DNA from: an uncultured Oscillospiraceae bacterium
GTDB taxonomy: Bacteria; Bacillota; Clostridia; Oscillospirales; Ruminococcaceae
Length of the DNA: 15,158 nt
Reading direction: 5' to 3'
Assembly: GCA_958403605.1 (NCBI GenBank)
Contig: CATXYA010000003.1
Location: 1-15,158, forward strand
The notes below the pieces were generated by a model. The model saw only the letters and a program-made list of their open reading frames with translations. It was not told where the DNA came from and ran no database searches. The first letter of the stretch is position 1; the number at the start of each line of letters is the position of its first letter. The position numbers and the translations under genes are program-made. This document shows, one piece after another, positions 1-7,909 of this stretch.

Positions 1-1822
1 CGATCAGGCGGTAAAAGGCGGCGGTGTCCGCCCGCTGGGGGTGGATGCCCGCCTGCTGGGGGCGCGGCAGCGGCACGCCGCTGGTCCAGGCCTCGGCGCG
101 GCGCACGCCGTCCAGATAGCCGCCGTCCAGCCCCGCGGGCTGGATGTCCTTCAGCCGCGCGGAGACCATGGGCCCTGTTTTTCCTTCAAAGATGCTGAGG
201 GACAGCAGCGCGTCCACCAGGTCGCCTGTGCCGTAGCCCAGCGACGCCGGGCTTTGTCCGAACAGCACCGCGTACACGGTGCCGCCGCCCTGGCGCAGAC
301 GCACGCGGCAGTGCTTGCCGTCGCTGACCGGATACACGCCCTCAATGGCCGCCCCCTGCACCGCAAACAGCGGTGCGGGATTGCCGTTGCCGAAGGGCGC
401 CAGCGCATCCAGCGCGGCCACGTCCTCGGGCGTCAGGCTGCCCAGCTGCACCGCCAGATCGGCGTGCAGCGGCGGCTGTTCCAGCACGGGGCAGTTAGCG
501 GCCGCGTATTCATTGATAGTCTTGCGCAGCCAGGGCAGGTCCTCCTCGCGAATAGACAGGCCCGCGGCCAGGGCGTGCCCGCCGAAGCGGATGAGCTTTT
601 CCGCGCAGGCCGCAATGGCGTCGTACAGGGAAAACCCGGCGATGCTGCGGCCCGAGCCCTTGCCCTCGCCCGTCTCGTCCACAGACACGATGATGGCGGG
701 CTTGCCGAAGCGCTCCACGATGCGGGAGGCCACGATGCCGATGACGCCCTGGTGCCACCCGCGCCCCCAGACCACCAACACGCGGTCCGCGGCGGCGGTG
801 GGGTCTGCGGCAATGGCGTCCATGATCTGCCCGGCGATCTCCTGCTCCGCCTGCTGGCGGGCGGCGTTTTTTTCCTCCAGGGCCTCGGCCAGTTCTTTGG
901 CCTCTTCCTCGTCTTCGCTCAGCAGCAGGCGCAGTGCCGCCGTGGCGTCGTCCATGCGGCCCGCGGCGTTCAGCCGGGGCGCCAGGCCGAAGGAAACATT
1001 CTCCGCGGCCAGCTGCTTGCCCGCCAGGCCGCTGGTCTCCATCAGCGCGGCCAGGCCCGGACGGTCCGTCTGCTGCAGCAGGGCCAGGCCCGCTTTCACC
1101 AATGTGCGGTTTTCGCCCTCCAGCACCATGATGTCGGCAATCGTGCCCAAGGCCGCCAGGTCGCCGTAAAAGGGCAGCAGCTCCGCGCAGCTGTCGCCGT
1201 CCAGCGCCGCGGCCAGCTTGAAGGCCACGCCCGCGCCGGACAGCGTCTTGCAGGGGCTTTCATCGCCCTCCTGCAGCGGGTCCACCACCGCGGCGGCCTG
1301 GGGCAGCTCCTGTGGGGGCAGATGGTGATCGGTCACCACCACGTCGATGCCCTGTTCCTTGGCGTAGGCCACGGGCCCCACAGCGGAGATGCCGTTGTCC
1401 ACGGTGATGATGAGCTGGACGCCCTTTTGGGCCATCAGCTCCACCGCGGCCTCCGACAGGCCGTAGCCCTCGTCCTCGCGGCTGGGCAGCTTGTAATAGA
1501 CGTCGGCGCCCGCCGCGTCCAGATAGGTGTACAGCAGCGCGGTGGCCGTCACGCCGTCCACGTCGTAATCGCCGAACACGACGATGCGCTCGCCGTTGTC
1601 CAGTGCCCGGTGGATGCGTGCCACCGCGGCGTCCATCCCCTTCATCAGCAGCGGGTCCGACAGCGGGCGGCCCTCGCCGCACAGCTCCCGGGCCGCTTGG
1701 GGCTGCACAAAGCCGCGGGCGGCCAAAACGCCGCACACCAGCTCCGGCAGGCCCAGGGCGGCCTGCAGCGCGGCGACGTCGGCCTGCGCGGGGGATCCAA
1801 TTTTCCAGGGACGGTAGATCAT
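1..1822 (-). CDS. recJ: single-stranded-DNA-specific exonuclease RecJ (3' end beyond window)
   Basis: RecJ is a 5'-3' single-strand DNA exonuclease of the DHH phosphoesterase superfamily, used in RecF-pathway recombination and in mismatch and base-excision repair. The visible 607 codons carry the whole catalytic core: DYDVDG at residues 85-90, TVDNG near 140-144, the DHH triad at 165-167, RLNAAGRM at 283-290, and the DHHA1 motif GGHALAAG near 414-421. These include the expected metal-binding Asp and His residues. The reading frame is open to the window edge. Firmicute RecJ is usually about 750-800 residues against about 577 in E. coli, so a C-terminal domain probably lies outside; the last visible residues (RADTAAFYRLI) resemble the start of such an extension. 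The ATG at 1822 follows AAGGAG at a good distance. The gene starts 22 bases after the upstream XpaC-like gene, so it is probably the distal gene of the cdaA transcript. Identity is secure. Confidence 0.96.
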   Translation of the reverse strand, partial: MIYRPWKIGSPAQADVAALQAALGLPELVCGVLAARGFVQPQAARELCGEGRPLSDPLLMKGMDAAVARIHRALDNGERIVVFGDYDVDGVTATALLYTYLDAAGADVYYKLPSREDEGYGLSEAAVELMAQKGVQLIITVDNGISAVGPVAYAKEQGIDVVVTDHHLPPQELPQAAAVVDPLQEGDESPCKTLSGAGVAFKLAAALDGDSCAELLPFYGDLAALGTIADIMVLEGENRTLVKAGLALLQQTDRPGLAALMETSGLAGKQLAAENVSFGLAPRLNAAGRMDDATAALRLLLSEDEEEAKELAEALEEKNAARQQAEQEIAGQIMDAIAADPTAAADRVLVVWGRGWHQGVIGIVASRIVERFGKPAIIVSVDETGEGKGSGRSIAGFSLYDAIAACAEKLIRFGGHALAAGLSIREEDLPWLRKTINEYAAANCPVLEQPPLHADLAVQLGSLTPEDVAALDALAPFGNGNPAPLFAVQGAAIEGVYPVSDGKHCRVRLRQGGGTVYAVLFGQSPASLGYGTGDLVDALLSLSIFEGKTGPMVSARLKDIQPAGLDGGYLDGVRRAEAWTSGVPLPRPQQAGIHPQRADTAAFYRLI

Positions 1823-1844
1823 AGGGGAAGCTCCTTCTTTTCCA

Positions 1845-2942
1845 TCAATGTTCACCGGCGGACAGCAGCCCGTCCGGCGTCAGGCCGTCCTGGCTGAGCA
1901 CGGTCTCCAGGGCCGTGATCTCGCCGTTGACGTCCATCGCCGTTTCGGCGATCAAATTATCCAGCAGCGTGGCAAACGCCGTCGCCACGGAATCCAGCAC
2001 GCCCGCCACCCGGCTCTGCACCAGGGCGGCCGCCTCGCTCTGCTCGGCGTGCGGGTCCACCTCGTTGTACGCGTGCAGCAGTTTCAAGGTGGTGGGCAGG
2101 TAGTAGTTGGCAAAGCGCTGCACGTCCTGCTGCGCCTCCGGGTGCAGGCGCAGCCAGTTGAAAATGGCCTCGGCCTTGTCCCGGATCTCCTGCACGCGCC
2201 CGCGCACAGGTGCGTCCTCGATGCAGGCGGCCTCCTTTTCCAGGCGGCGCAGAAAATCCTCGCCGCTTTTCAGCAGCGCGGCCTGGGGGTCCGCCTTTTG
2301 CTTTTTGGGCGCGGGCTGCGGCTGCGGCGCTTTGCGCCAGGCGTCGTTGCTGGCATAAAAGCAGCCGCTGGCCTTATCCAAAAATCCCTGAGGGAAATAC
2401 CCCCGGCGGATCATGTCGTCAAAATCCCGCTTCACCGCCGCCTCGCTTTGGCCGCTGGCCCGGGCGATGTCGCCCAGCGGCATGCACTCCGCCGGGCCGA
2501 TGATCTTGCGGTACAGCCGATAGCGCTTGACGCGGTCCAGCAGCTTGAAGCCCCAGCGCGACACGCCCCAGCACGCCGCGCCCAACACGCCGAAGACGGC
2601 GCCGTGGGCCAGGTATTCCGCGATCATATCGCTGTAGCCCAGCATCCAGGATTCCGTGCCCAAAGCCGTCAGCATGCCCACCAGCGTCAGGGCCGTCAGG
2701 GCCGCGCCGCCCACGCCCGTCGCGCCGCCCGCGATCATTTTCAGCAGCGAGGCGCGCTCCTCCGGGTCCTGCGGGACAGCGGCCTTGGGGCCCTGCGCCG
2801 CCGCGGGGGAGGCTTGTGCCTGGGCCGGCGGCATGTACACCGCCGCGCCGCTCTCGCTGAAGTTGCGGCGGCGCTGGCGTCCCTGCTTCAAATTGGGCAG
2901 GATCACCGTGAACAGCACGATGAAGAAGATCAGTTCAAACAT
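1845..2942 (-). CDS. XpaC-family (halogenated indolyl phosphate hydrolysis family) membrane protein, paralog B
   Basis: A 365-residue membrane protein related to XpaC of Bacillus subtilis, annotated in databases as 5-bromo-4-chloroindolyl phosphate hydrolysis family. The biochemical role is unknown; the name comes from an X-phos phenotype. Visible layout: an N-terminal membrane segment (about 2-16), a basic stretch, an Ala/Pro/Gln-rich linker, two hydrophobic segments (about 69-93 and 112-131), a winged-helix-like segment (about 145-205, with QSEAAVKRDFDDMIRRGYF), and the conserved C-terminal helical domain with RFANYYLPTTLKLL at 276-289. It is a tandem paralog of the gene just upstream: in the 21 residues starting RFA, 18 are identical. 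The ATG at 2942 has GAGG upstream and lies 10 bases after the stop of its paralog. It has one more N-terminal membrane segment than the paralog. The family call is good; the function is unknown. Confidence 0.8.
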   Translation of the reverse strand: MFELIFFIVLFTVILPNLKQGRQRRRNFSESGAAVYMPPAQAQASPAAAQGPKAAVPQDPEERASLLKMIAGGATGVGGAALTALTLVGMLTALGTESWMLGYSDMIAEYLAHGAVFGVLGAACWGVSRWGFKLLDRVKRYRLYRKIIGPAECMPLGDIARASGQSEAAVKRDFDDMIRRGYFPQGFLDKASGCFYASNDAWRKAPQPQPAPKKQKADPQAALLKSGEDFLRRLEKEAACIEDAPVRGRVQEIRDKAEAIFNWLRLHPEAQQDVQRFANYYLPTTLKLLHAYNEVDPHAEQSEAAALVQSRVAGVLDSVATAFATLLDNLIAETAMDVNGEITALETVLSQDGLTPDGLLSAGEH

Positions 2943-2952
2943 CCGCGATGCC

Positions 2953-4083
2953 TCATTTCATCTGCAAAAATCCGTCGGACTTCAGGCCGTCCTGCGCCAG
3001 CACCGTCTCCATGGCCGAGATCTCCGCCGAGACGTCCAGGGCGGTGTCCTGCAAAAGGCCGTCCTGCAGCGTGCGGAACGCCGTGTTGATGGTATAAAGG
3101 ATGCCCATGATATCGTGCTGGATATCCGCCGCCACGCTGCTCTGTTCCGCCTGGGAATCCACCTCGTTGTAGGTGCGCAGCAGCTTCAGCGTGGTGGGCA
3201 GGTAGTATTCGGCGAAGCGCTTGACGCGGTTTTCATCCTCGGGGTGGACCTCCAGCCAGGCGATCAGCTGGGCCGTCTGGGCGTCCAGGTTCTCCACCTG
3301 CTCGCTCACCGCCGGGTCGGCAATGTTCTTTTTTTCCATGCGCAGGCTCAGCCAAAAGGCGCGCAGGTCGCCCAGCGTGCCGCGTTTTTCCTGTTGCGCA
3401 GGCCTTGCCGCCTCGGGTTCAGTTTTCATGGAAGCCGCCTTTTCCCGGTCCGCCGCCATATAGGCCAGGTAGGCCGTGCGGTTGGTGAACAGGCGCGAGG
3501 CGTCAGGCGCCAGGTACATGCCGTCAAAGGAGCCCTTCTGCAGCATGCCGCGCACTTCTTTTTTCGTCTTTGCCAGCGGGCGGTCCACGGCGGCGGCCAG
3601 CTCGTCCACTTTGCAGTAGCTGCGCCCGTCCAGCACCTGGTGGTAGGCCACCAGCCGCCGGGCGGGATAGCTTTGGATCTTGCACACCAGGGCGGGCACC
3701 GCGAACGCGCCCGACATCACAAACATCAGCGTGGCGTCGGGGTCGCCGTCGGCGATCAGCATAAAGCCCAGCGCCACCATGATAAACGCCGTGATCCCCA
3801 GGCCAAACGCCGTCCATTTGAGGCCCTCGTAATTCTCCCGCAGCTTTTTGAGGAATTTTTCCTTTTTGCGCTGCACGCGGTACGGGTTGGCCGTCTTTTG
3901 GGCCGTCTCGCTCCAGCTGGTGGCCGCGCTTTTCACCGCCTGCCCGAAGGATTGGGCGGCGCTGCTCAGCGCGGGGCCCAAATTCTCCTGCACGGTGCTG
4001 CCCAGGGTGCGCATGCTCTCTTCCAGCGTGCGCCCGATCTCGGACAGGTCTTTTTCCCAGTCCGGCGTTTGTTTGTCAGGCAT
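2953..4083 (-). CDS. XpaC-family (halogenated indolyl phosphate hydrolysis family) membrane protein, paralog A
   Basis: A 376-residue XpaC-family protein of unknown biochemical function. Visible layout: a polar, probably helical N-terminus (1-65, rich in Glu, Ser and Thr), a basic KKEKFLKKLR stretch, two adjacent membrane segments (about 90-110 and 117-138), a winged-helix-like segment containing VDRPLAKTKKEVRGMLQKGSFDGMYL, a Lys/Glu-rich linker, and the conserved C-terminal helical domain with RFAEYYLPTTLKLL at 289-302. The frame can be extended upstream to 4131, but the ATG at 4083 has GGGAGGG six bases upstream, and the extra 16 residues lie inside the preceding gene. The start overlaps the stop of the FAD-dehydrogenase gene by 8 bases, so translational coupling is likely. 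In B. subtilis, xpaC is paired with a TelA-type gene (yaaN); here the partner is a second XpaC instead. The family call is good; function is open. Confidence 0.8.
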   Translation of the reverse strand: MPDKQTPDWEKDLSEIGRTLEESMRTLGSTVQENLGPALSSAAQSFGQAVKSAATSWSETAQKTANPYRVQRKKEKFLKKLRENYEGLKWTAFGLGITAFIMVALGFMLIADGDPDATLMFVMSGAFAVPALVCKIQSYPARRLVAYHQVLDGRSYCKVDELAAAVDRPLAKTKKEVRGMLQKGSFDGMYLAPDASRLFTNRTAYLAYMAADREKAASMKTEPEAARPAQQEKRGTLGDLRAFWLSLRMEKKNIADPAVSEQVENLDAQTAQLIAWLEVHPEDENRVKRFAEYYLPTTLKLLRTYNEVDSQAEQSSVAADIQHDIMGILYTINTAFRTLQDGLLQDTALDVSAEISAMETVLAQDGLKSDGFLQMK

Positions 4084-5692
4084 TGTTTTCCCTCCCTGGC
4101 CCGGTCTCCAGGGCCGGGCGGTAATATTCACAAATGGCTTTCGCCGCGCGCACGCCGTCCACCGCGGCGGAGACGATGCCGCCGGCGTAACCGGCGCCTT
4201 CTCCGCAGGGATACACCCCGGACACGTCGCGGCTGACGAGGGTCTCCTCCCGCAGCAGGCGCACCGGGCTGGAGGTGCGTGTCTCCAACCCCGTCAAAAT
4301 GGCCGCGGGCGCGGCATAGCCGCGCAGCTTGCGGTCAAAGGCCGCCAGGCCGGTGCGCAGCGCGCCCGCCAGCTCGTCCGGCAGCAGCGCGCCCAGGTCA
4401 CAGGCCGTGACGCCGCGCGGATACGTGGGCTTTACCGCCGTGACGGCCAACCGCCCCTCCCCGCGCAGAAAGCTCTGCACGTTTTCCGCCGGGGCCGCGT
4501 AGCCGCCGCCCCCGGCGCGGAAGGCTTTTTCCTCCAATTCCCGCTGGAAGGCGATGGCCTTGGCGGCGTCGCCGCCAAAATCCTCCGGGCCCACGCTCAC
4601 CACCACGGCGGCGTTGGCGTTTCTGCCGTCCCGGGCGTGGAAGCTCATGCCGTTGGTGACGGCGCCGCCCCGCTCGCTGGCCGCCGCCACCACCTGGCCG
4701 CCGGGGCACATGCAGAACGTGTACACGCACCGCCCGCCCACGTGGTGGGACAGCTGATATTCCCCACGGGGCAGCGCGGGGTGCCCCGCGGCCTCGTGAT
4801 AAAGGCTCTGTTCGATCTCCGTCTGCAGATGCTCGGCCCGAAAGCCCACGGAGAAGGGCTTGGCCGTCAGCGTCAGGCCGTCCCGGGTCAGCGCGGAGAA
4901 GGTATCCCGCGCCGAGTGGCCCACCGCCAGCACCAGCGCCTCGCAGGGCACCTCGCCGCCGCTGGTGCGCACGCCCGCCAGTGCCCCGCCGCGGGTGACG
5001 AGCCCCGTCAGGGCCGTCTGGAAGCGGATCTCCCCGCCCAGGGCCAAAATTTCCCGGCGCATGGAAACGATGACCGCCCGCAGACGGTCCGTGCCCACAT
5101 GGGGCTTTTGCCGGAAGGCGATTTCCCCCGGCGCACCGTGCTCCAGCAGCGTCTGCGTCACAAAGGCGCACAGCGGGTCGTGGATGCGCGTGGTCAGCTT
5201 GCCGTCGGAAAAGGTGCCCGCGCCGCCCTCGCCGAATTGGATATTGGCGTTTTCATCCAAAGTGCCCGTCTCGTTGAAGGCCGCCACCGCCTGCACGCGC
5301 CGCTCCATGGCGGGCCCGCGCTCCAGCACGATGGGGGCGTAGCCCTGCCGGGCCAGCACCAGGGCCGCAAACAGCCCCGCGGGGCCACAGCCGCACACCA
5401 CGGGCCGGTGCGGCAATGTTTCCCGCCCCGTTTCCACGGTGAACGCGCCGGGCCGGGAAACCGAAACAGAGGGTGCAAAGTGCTCAAAGGAACACTCCGC
5501 CCCTCTGTCCGCCAAGGCCACGGCCACGGTGTACACCAGCACGGGCTTGCCGCGCCGGGCATCCACCGACAGCCGGGAGACCTCCGCCTGTTCCACGGCC
5601 CCCTGCGCCAGCCGCAGCCGGCGCAGGGCCTCGTGCACCGCCTCGTCCCGCCCGCAGGTGAGCGGGAGGCGGATCTGACTGACATAGATCAT
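4076..5692 (-). CDS. NAD(P)/FAD-dependent oxidoreductase, COG2509-type FAD-dependent dehydrogenase
   Basis: A 538-residue flavoprotein of the uncharacterised COG2509 group; its substrate is unknown. A small N-terminal domain (about 1-75, with RLSVDARRGKPVLVYTV) precedes a Rossmann-type dinucleotide site, VVCGCGPAGLFAALVLARQG, with the glycine-rich loop at 101-106 and the acidic Glu of VLERG at the end of the second strand. Further family landmarks are ENANIQFGEGGAGTFSDGKL, a central ALVLAVGHSARDT strand, and a C-terminal SGVYPCGEGAGYAGGIVSAAVDG, which is the usual second FAD contact. No membrane segment or signal peptide is visible, so it is probably cytosolic. The ATG at 5692 overlaps the cdaR stop as ATGA and lacks its own Shine-Dalgarno, so it is probably translated by coupling; an upstream TTG at 5713 is a weaker alternative. 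The enzyme class is confident and the reaction is not known. Confidence 0.88.
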   Translation of the reverse strand: MIYVSQIRLPLTCGRDEAVHEALRRLRLAQGAVEQAEVSRLSVDARRGKPVLVYTVAVALADRGAECSFEHFAPSVSVSRPGAFTVETGRETLPHRPVVCGCGPAGLFAALVLARQGYAPIVLERGPAMERRVQAVAAFNETGTLDENANIQFGEGGAGTFSDGKLTTRIHDPLCAFVTQTLLEHGAPGEIAFRQKPHVGTDRLRAVIVSMRREILALGGEIRFQTALTGLVTRGGALAGVRTSGGEVPCEALVLAVGHSARDTFSALTRDGLTLTAKPFSVGFRAEHLQTEIEQSLYHEAAGHPALPRGEYQLSHHVGGRCVYTFCMCPGGQVVAAASERGGAVTNGMSFHARDGRNANAAVVVSVGPEDFGGDAAKAIAFQRELEEKAFRAGGGGYAAPAENVQSFLRGEGRLAVTAVKPTYPRGVTACDLGALLPDELAGALRTGLAAFDRKLRGYAAPAAILTGLETRTSSPVRLLREETLVSRDVSGVYPCGEGAGYAGGIVSAAVDGVRAAKAICEYYRPALETGPGRENNA

Positions 5693-6966
5693 GATTGGGT
5701 GTTGATGTCGCAAAGCACGGTGTAGGAACCGGTGGCGAACACGCTTTTCGCGCCCGGCACCAGAACCCTTGCGTTCATCTGCAACTGGCCTTTCTTCATA
5801 TTGACGAGATTGTCCGACGAGGCGTCCACCACGGCCACTACGCTGTCGGAGGACAAGGTCTCCAGCTCCGTCTCCAGGCCCACCAGCGTCACACTGTTGA
5901 TGCGCTGGGTGGTGGGCGTCACGGTGACACCGCTGGGAGCGTTGACAACGCGGATATCCGTCACCGAGACCGTCTTGGTGGTGTAGCCGCGGGTGTCGAA
6001 TTCCACGGTCACCGTCTGCAGCGAGTCCACATTGCGCAGCCCTTCCGGCAAGGCGATGTTGAGGGTGATGGGCGTGCCGGGCACGAAGGTGGACAGGTCG
6101 ATGATGCCCGCGGAAATGGATTCCAGCGCGTCCACCTGCTCCTGGGAACCGGCCACGCGGATGGTGCTTTGGGACATGGTGTAGGACAGCTGGGACGGGT
6201 CATACCCCGCGGGCACGCCGGTGAACTCGAAGGTCAGCGGCACTTCCTTCATCTTCAGCACCGGCACTTCCACCTCCACCTGTTCCACGTCGGCGGTGAT
6301 GTATTCGCTGTCCACGGGATTGCCGGATTTGTCCAGGTATTCCAGGCCGCTGGGTGCCAGCAGGGAATCCGTGCGCTCGCCGTCCACGGCCACGTTTGCC
6401 AAAACCTTTTCGATGCGGTTGATCTCGCTCTCAGGCCCGCGCAGCGTCACTTCGCTGGGCCGGGCCGCGGGCGTGTCGGCGTAGTAGCCTTCCCCCACCT
6501 CCAGGCCGGTGACGCTCACCTGGATGGGGAACTTTTTGCTGGCGATCTTGTCAAAATCCAGGGTGATGGTGTCGGGGATCACCTTTTCGATATCCACGTT
6601 GCGGCTGAGGCTGGTGCCGTTGATCTTGGCCTCCAGCTTCAGCGTATAGGTGCCCTCGCCGGTCACGGTGGTGTAATCCGGGTACACCATCAGGTCGGCA
6701 GCGGAGATGTTGAGCACGTCGGTGCCGTCGCCCTTCACCTTCACGCGCACCTTCACGTCGGGCCGGTCCACAATGTCCAGTCCCTTGCCCGTGTAGGACG
6801 CCGAGTTGTAATCCAGGTTGACATCGATGTTTGTGATCTCTTTTTCCGTGTTGGGCTGCAGGGTGATGACCACCACCCACAGCAGGACCGCCATCAGCAG
6901 CGCAAACGCGGCGGAAAAGCGGCGGTTGGCAAACAGATGTTCAAATTTGCTCTCATTGTGCTCCAT
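5689..6966 (-). CDS. cdaR: CdaR, YbbR-domain regulator of the diadenylate cyclase
   Basis: CdaR is a membrane-anchored protein with extracytoplasmic YbbR domains that binds and modulates CdaA, and so controls c-di-AMP output. The 425-residue product has a short cytoplasmic N-terminus, one membrane segment at about 18-36 (FALLMAVLLWVVVITL), then about 390 residues that I read as four beta-rich YbbR repeats, roughly 46-135, 140-235, 240-325 and 335-425. Each contains a strand-turn motif of the type xVTLxG or xIRVAG followed by a short helix. The ATG at 6966 is preceded by GGAGG and overlaps the end of cdaA by 14 bases, the classic cdaA-cdaR arrangement. Length and domain number fit the family. 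The stop codon lies inside the start of the next gene (ATGA). Confidence 0.94.
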   Translation of the reverse strand: MEHNESKFEHLFANRRFSAAFALLMAVLLWVVVITLQPNTEKEITNIDVNLDYNSASYTGKGLDIVDRPDVKVRVKVKGDGTDVLNISAADLMVYPDYTTVTGEGTYTLKLEAKINGTSLSRNVDIEKVIPDTITLDFDKIASKKFPIQVSVTGLEVGEGYYADTPAARPSEVTLRGPESEINRIEKVLANVAVDGERTDSLLAPSGLEYLDKSGNPVDSEYITADVEQVEVEVPVLKMKEVPLTFEFTGVPAGYDPSQLSYTMSQSTIRVAGSQEQVDALESISAGIIDLSTFVPGTPITLNIALPEGLRNVDSLQTVTVEFDTRGYTTKTVSVTDIRVVNAPSGVTVTPTTQRINSVTLVGLETELETLSSDSVVAVVDASSDNLVNMKKGQLQMNARVLVPGAKSVFATGSYTVLCDINTQS

Positions 6967-7804
6967 GCTTTTTCCTCCAGAACGGCTGCTTTTTCTCCTC
7001 GGGCGCAGGCGGCACCAGCTCGCCCTCCAGCAGGTTGAACAGGTTCTGCCGGTCCAGCCGGCGGATCAAAATGCCGTCCTTTGCCAGGGAGATGATGCCC
7101 GTCTCCTCGCTCACCACCACGATGACCGCGTCGGAGTTTTCACTCATGCCCAGCGCGGCGCGGTGGCGCGTACCCATGTCCTTGCCGATCTCCAAATTGT
7201 CGGACAGGGGCAAAAAGCAGCCCGCGGCCTCCACGCGCCCGTCGCGGATGACGGTGGCGCCGTCGTGCAGCGGTGTGCCTACATAAAAGATGGTGCCCAG
7301 CAGCTCCGGCGTCACGTCCGCGTTCAGCACGGTGCCCGTCTTGATGATCTCGTTGAGGTTGGTCTGCCGCTCCATGACGATCAGCGCGCCCGTGCGCGTC
7401 TCGGACAGCCGCTCGGCGGCATCGCAGATGGCCACGGTGGCCGTCTGCCACACGGCGCGCAGGTCCGTGGGGTCCTTGCGGCTGCGGAACAGCTGCACCC
7501 CAAACAGATTGGCGCGGCCCACCTGCTCCAGCGCCCGGCGCAGCTCCGGCTGGAACATGACCACCAGCGTCACGATGCCGAAGCTCATGATGCCGTTGAT
7601 GATCCACACCAGCGTGCGCATCTCCAGCAGCCGTGCCATCAGCCAGAACGCCATCAGCACGATGACGCCTTTCGCCAGCTGGGCCGTGCGCGTCTGGCGC
7701 ACCAGCTGGATGGCCTCATAAAAGATGAACGCGACCACGAGGATGTCGAGGATGTCCACAACGCCCCGGAAGTTCACCCGGATGTTATTGAAAAAATCGG
7801 CCAC
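6953..7804 (-). CDS. cdaA: diadenylate cyclase CdaA (DacA)
   Basis: CdaA makes cyclic di-AMP from two ATP molecules at the inner face of the membrane. c-di-AMP controls potassium and osmolyte transport and cell-wall homeostasis in Firmicutes. The 283-residue product has three N-terminal membrane segments (about 15-35, 42-60 and 64-84) followed by a DAC domain. Catalytic motifs are intact: DGA at 181-183 in GTPLHDGATVI, and RHR at 213-215 in GTRHRAALG. I choose the GTG at 7804 because GGAGG lies seven bases upstream and the N-terminus then matches the family length. A TTG at 7846 would add 14 residues but falls at the predicted transcription start. It is the first gene of the cluster running to recJ, just after an extended -10 promoter. 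glmM, the usual third gene in Bacilli, is not next to cdaR here. Confidence 0.95.
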   Translation of the reverse strand: MADFFNNIRVNFRGVVDILDILVVAFIFYEAIQLVRQTRTAQLAKGVIVLMAFWLMARLLEMRTLVWIINGIMSFGIVTLVVMFQPELRRALEQVGRANLFGVQLFRSRKDPTDLRAVWQTATVAICDAAERLSETRTGALIVMERQTNLNEIIKTGTVLNADVTPELLGTIFYVGTPLHDGATVIRDGRVEAAGCFLPLSDNLEIGKDMGTRHRAALGMSENSDAVIVVVSEETGIISLAKDGILIRRLDRQNLFNLLEGELVPPAPEEKKQPFWRKKHGAQ

Positions 7805-7811
7805 GCCTGCG

Positions 7812-7816
7812 CCTCC
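7812..7816 (-). promoter_or_regulatory. ribosome binding site deciding the GTG start of cdaA
   Basis: GGAGG on the minus strand, seven bases before the GTG at 7804. It is the reason for choosing this start over the TTG at 7846, which has no comparable site. Confidence 0.75.
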
Positions 7817-7852
7817 GTTTCCCGCCTTGCGGCAATTGCTTTCCAAAAGAAT

Positions 7853-7861
7853 AGTATACCA
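7853..7861 (-). promoter_or_regulatory. extended -10 promoter of the cdaA cluster
   Basis: The minus strand reads TGGTATACT, an extended -10 element (TGn followed by TATACT, 5 of 6 to consensus). The region 17 bases upstream is only a T-run with no good -35, which is tolerable for extended -10 promoters. Transcription would start near 7846, about 40 bases before the cdaA GTG. This would give the cdaA cluster its own promoter downstream of ispDF. Confidence 0.6.
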
Positions 7862-7909
7862 TAGAATCCCCGGTGAAAAAAGTGTTTTTGCTGGGTTTTG
7901 TCCGCTGTT

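Noticed and set aside
4084..4131. Upstream extension of xpaC paralog A to 4131.
   Set aside because: The ATG at 4083 has GGGAGGG directly upstream; the extension lies within the preceding gene.
7805..7846. TTG start of cdaA at 7846, adding 14 residues.
   Set aside because: It coincides with the predicted transcription start and has no Shine-Dalgarno; the GTG at 7804 has GGAGG at seven bases and gives a family-length protein.
41..7864. A chain of long plus-strand open frames (for example 41-1897, 1848-3089, 2656-4236, 3848-5725, 5695-7038) lying opposite recJ, the xpaC pair, the FAD dehydrogenase, cdaR and cdaA.
   Set aside because: They sit antisense to genes with clear family motifs, encode low-complexity Arg/Ala/Gly/His-rich proteins, have no ribosome sites in sensible places and run across gene boundaries. 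In GC-rich DNA the antisense frames rarely meet stop codons.
7862..7909. Terminator between ispDF and cdaA.
   Set aside because: No convincing stem followed by a U-run; only an A/T-rich spacer. Read-through from ispDF into cdaA remains possible.
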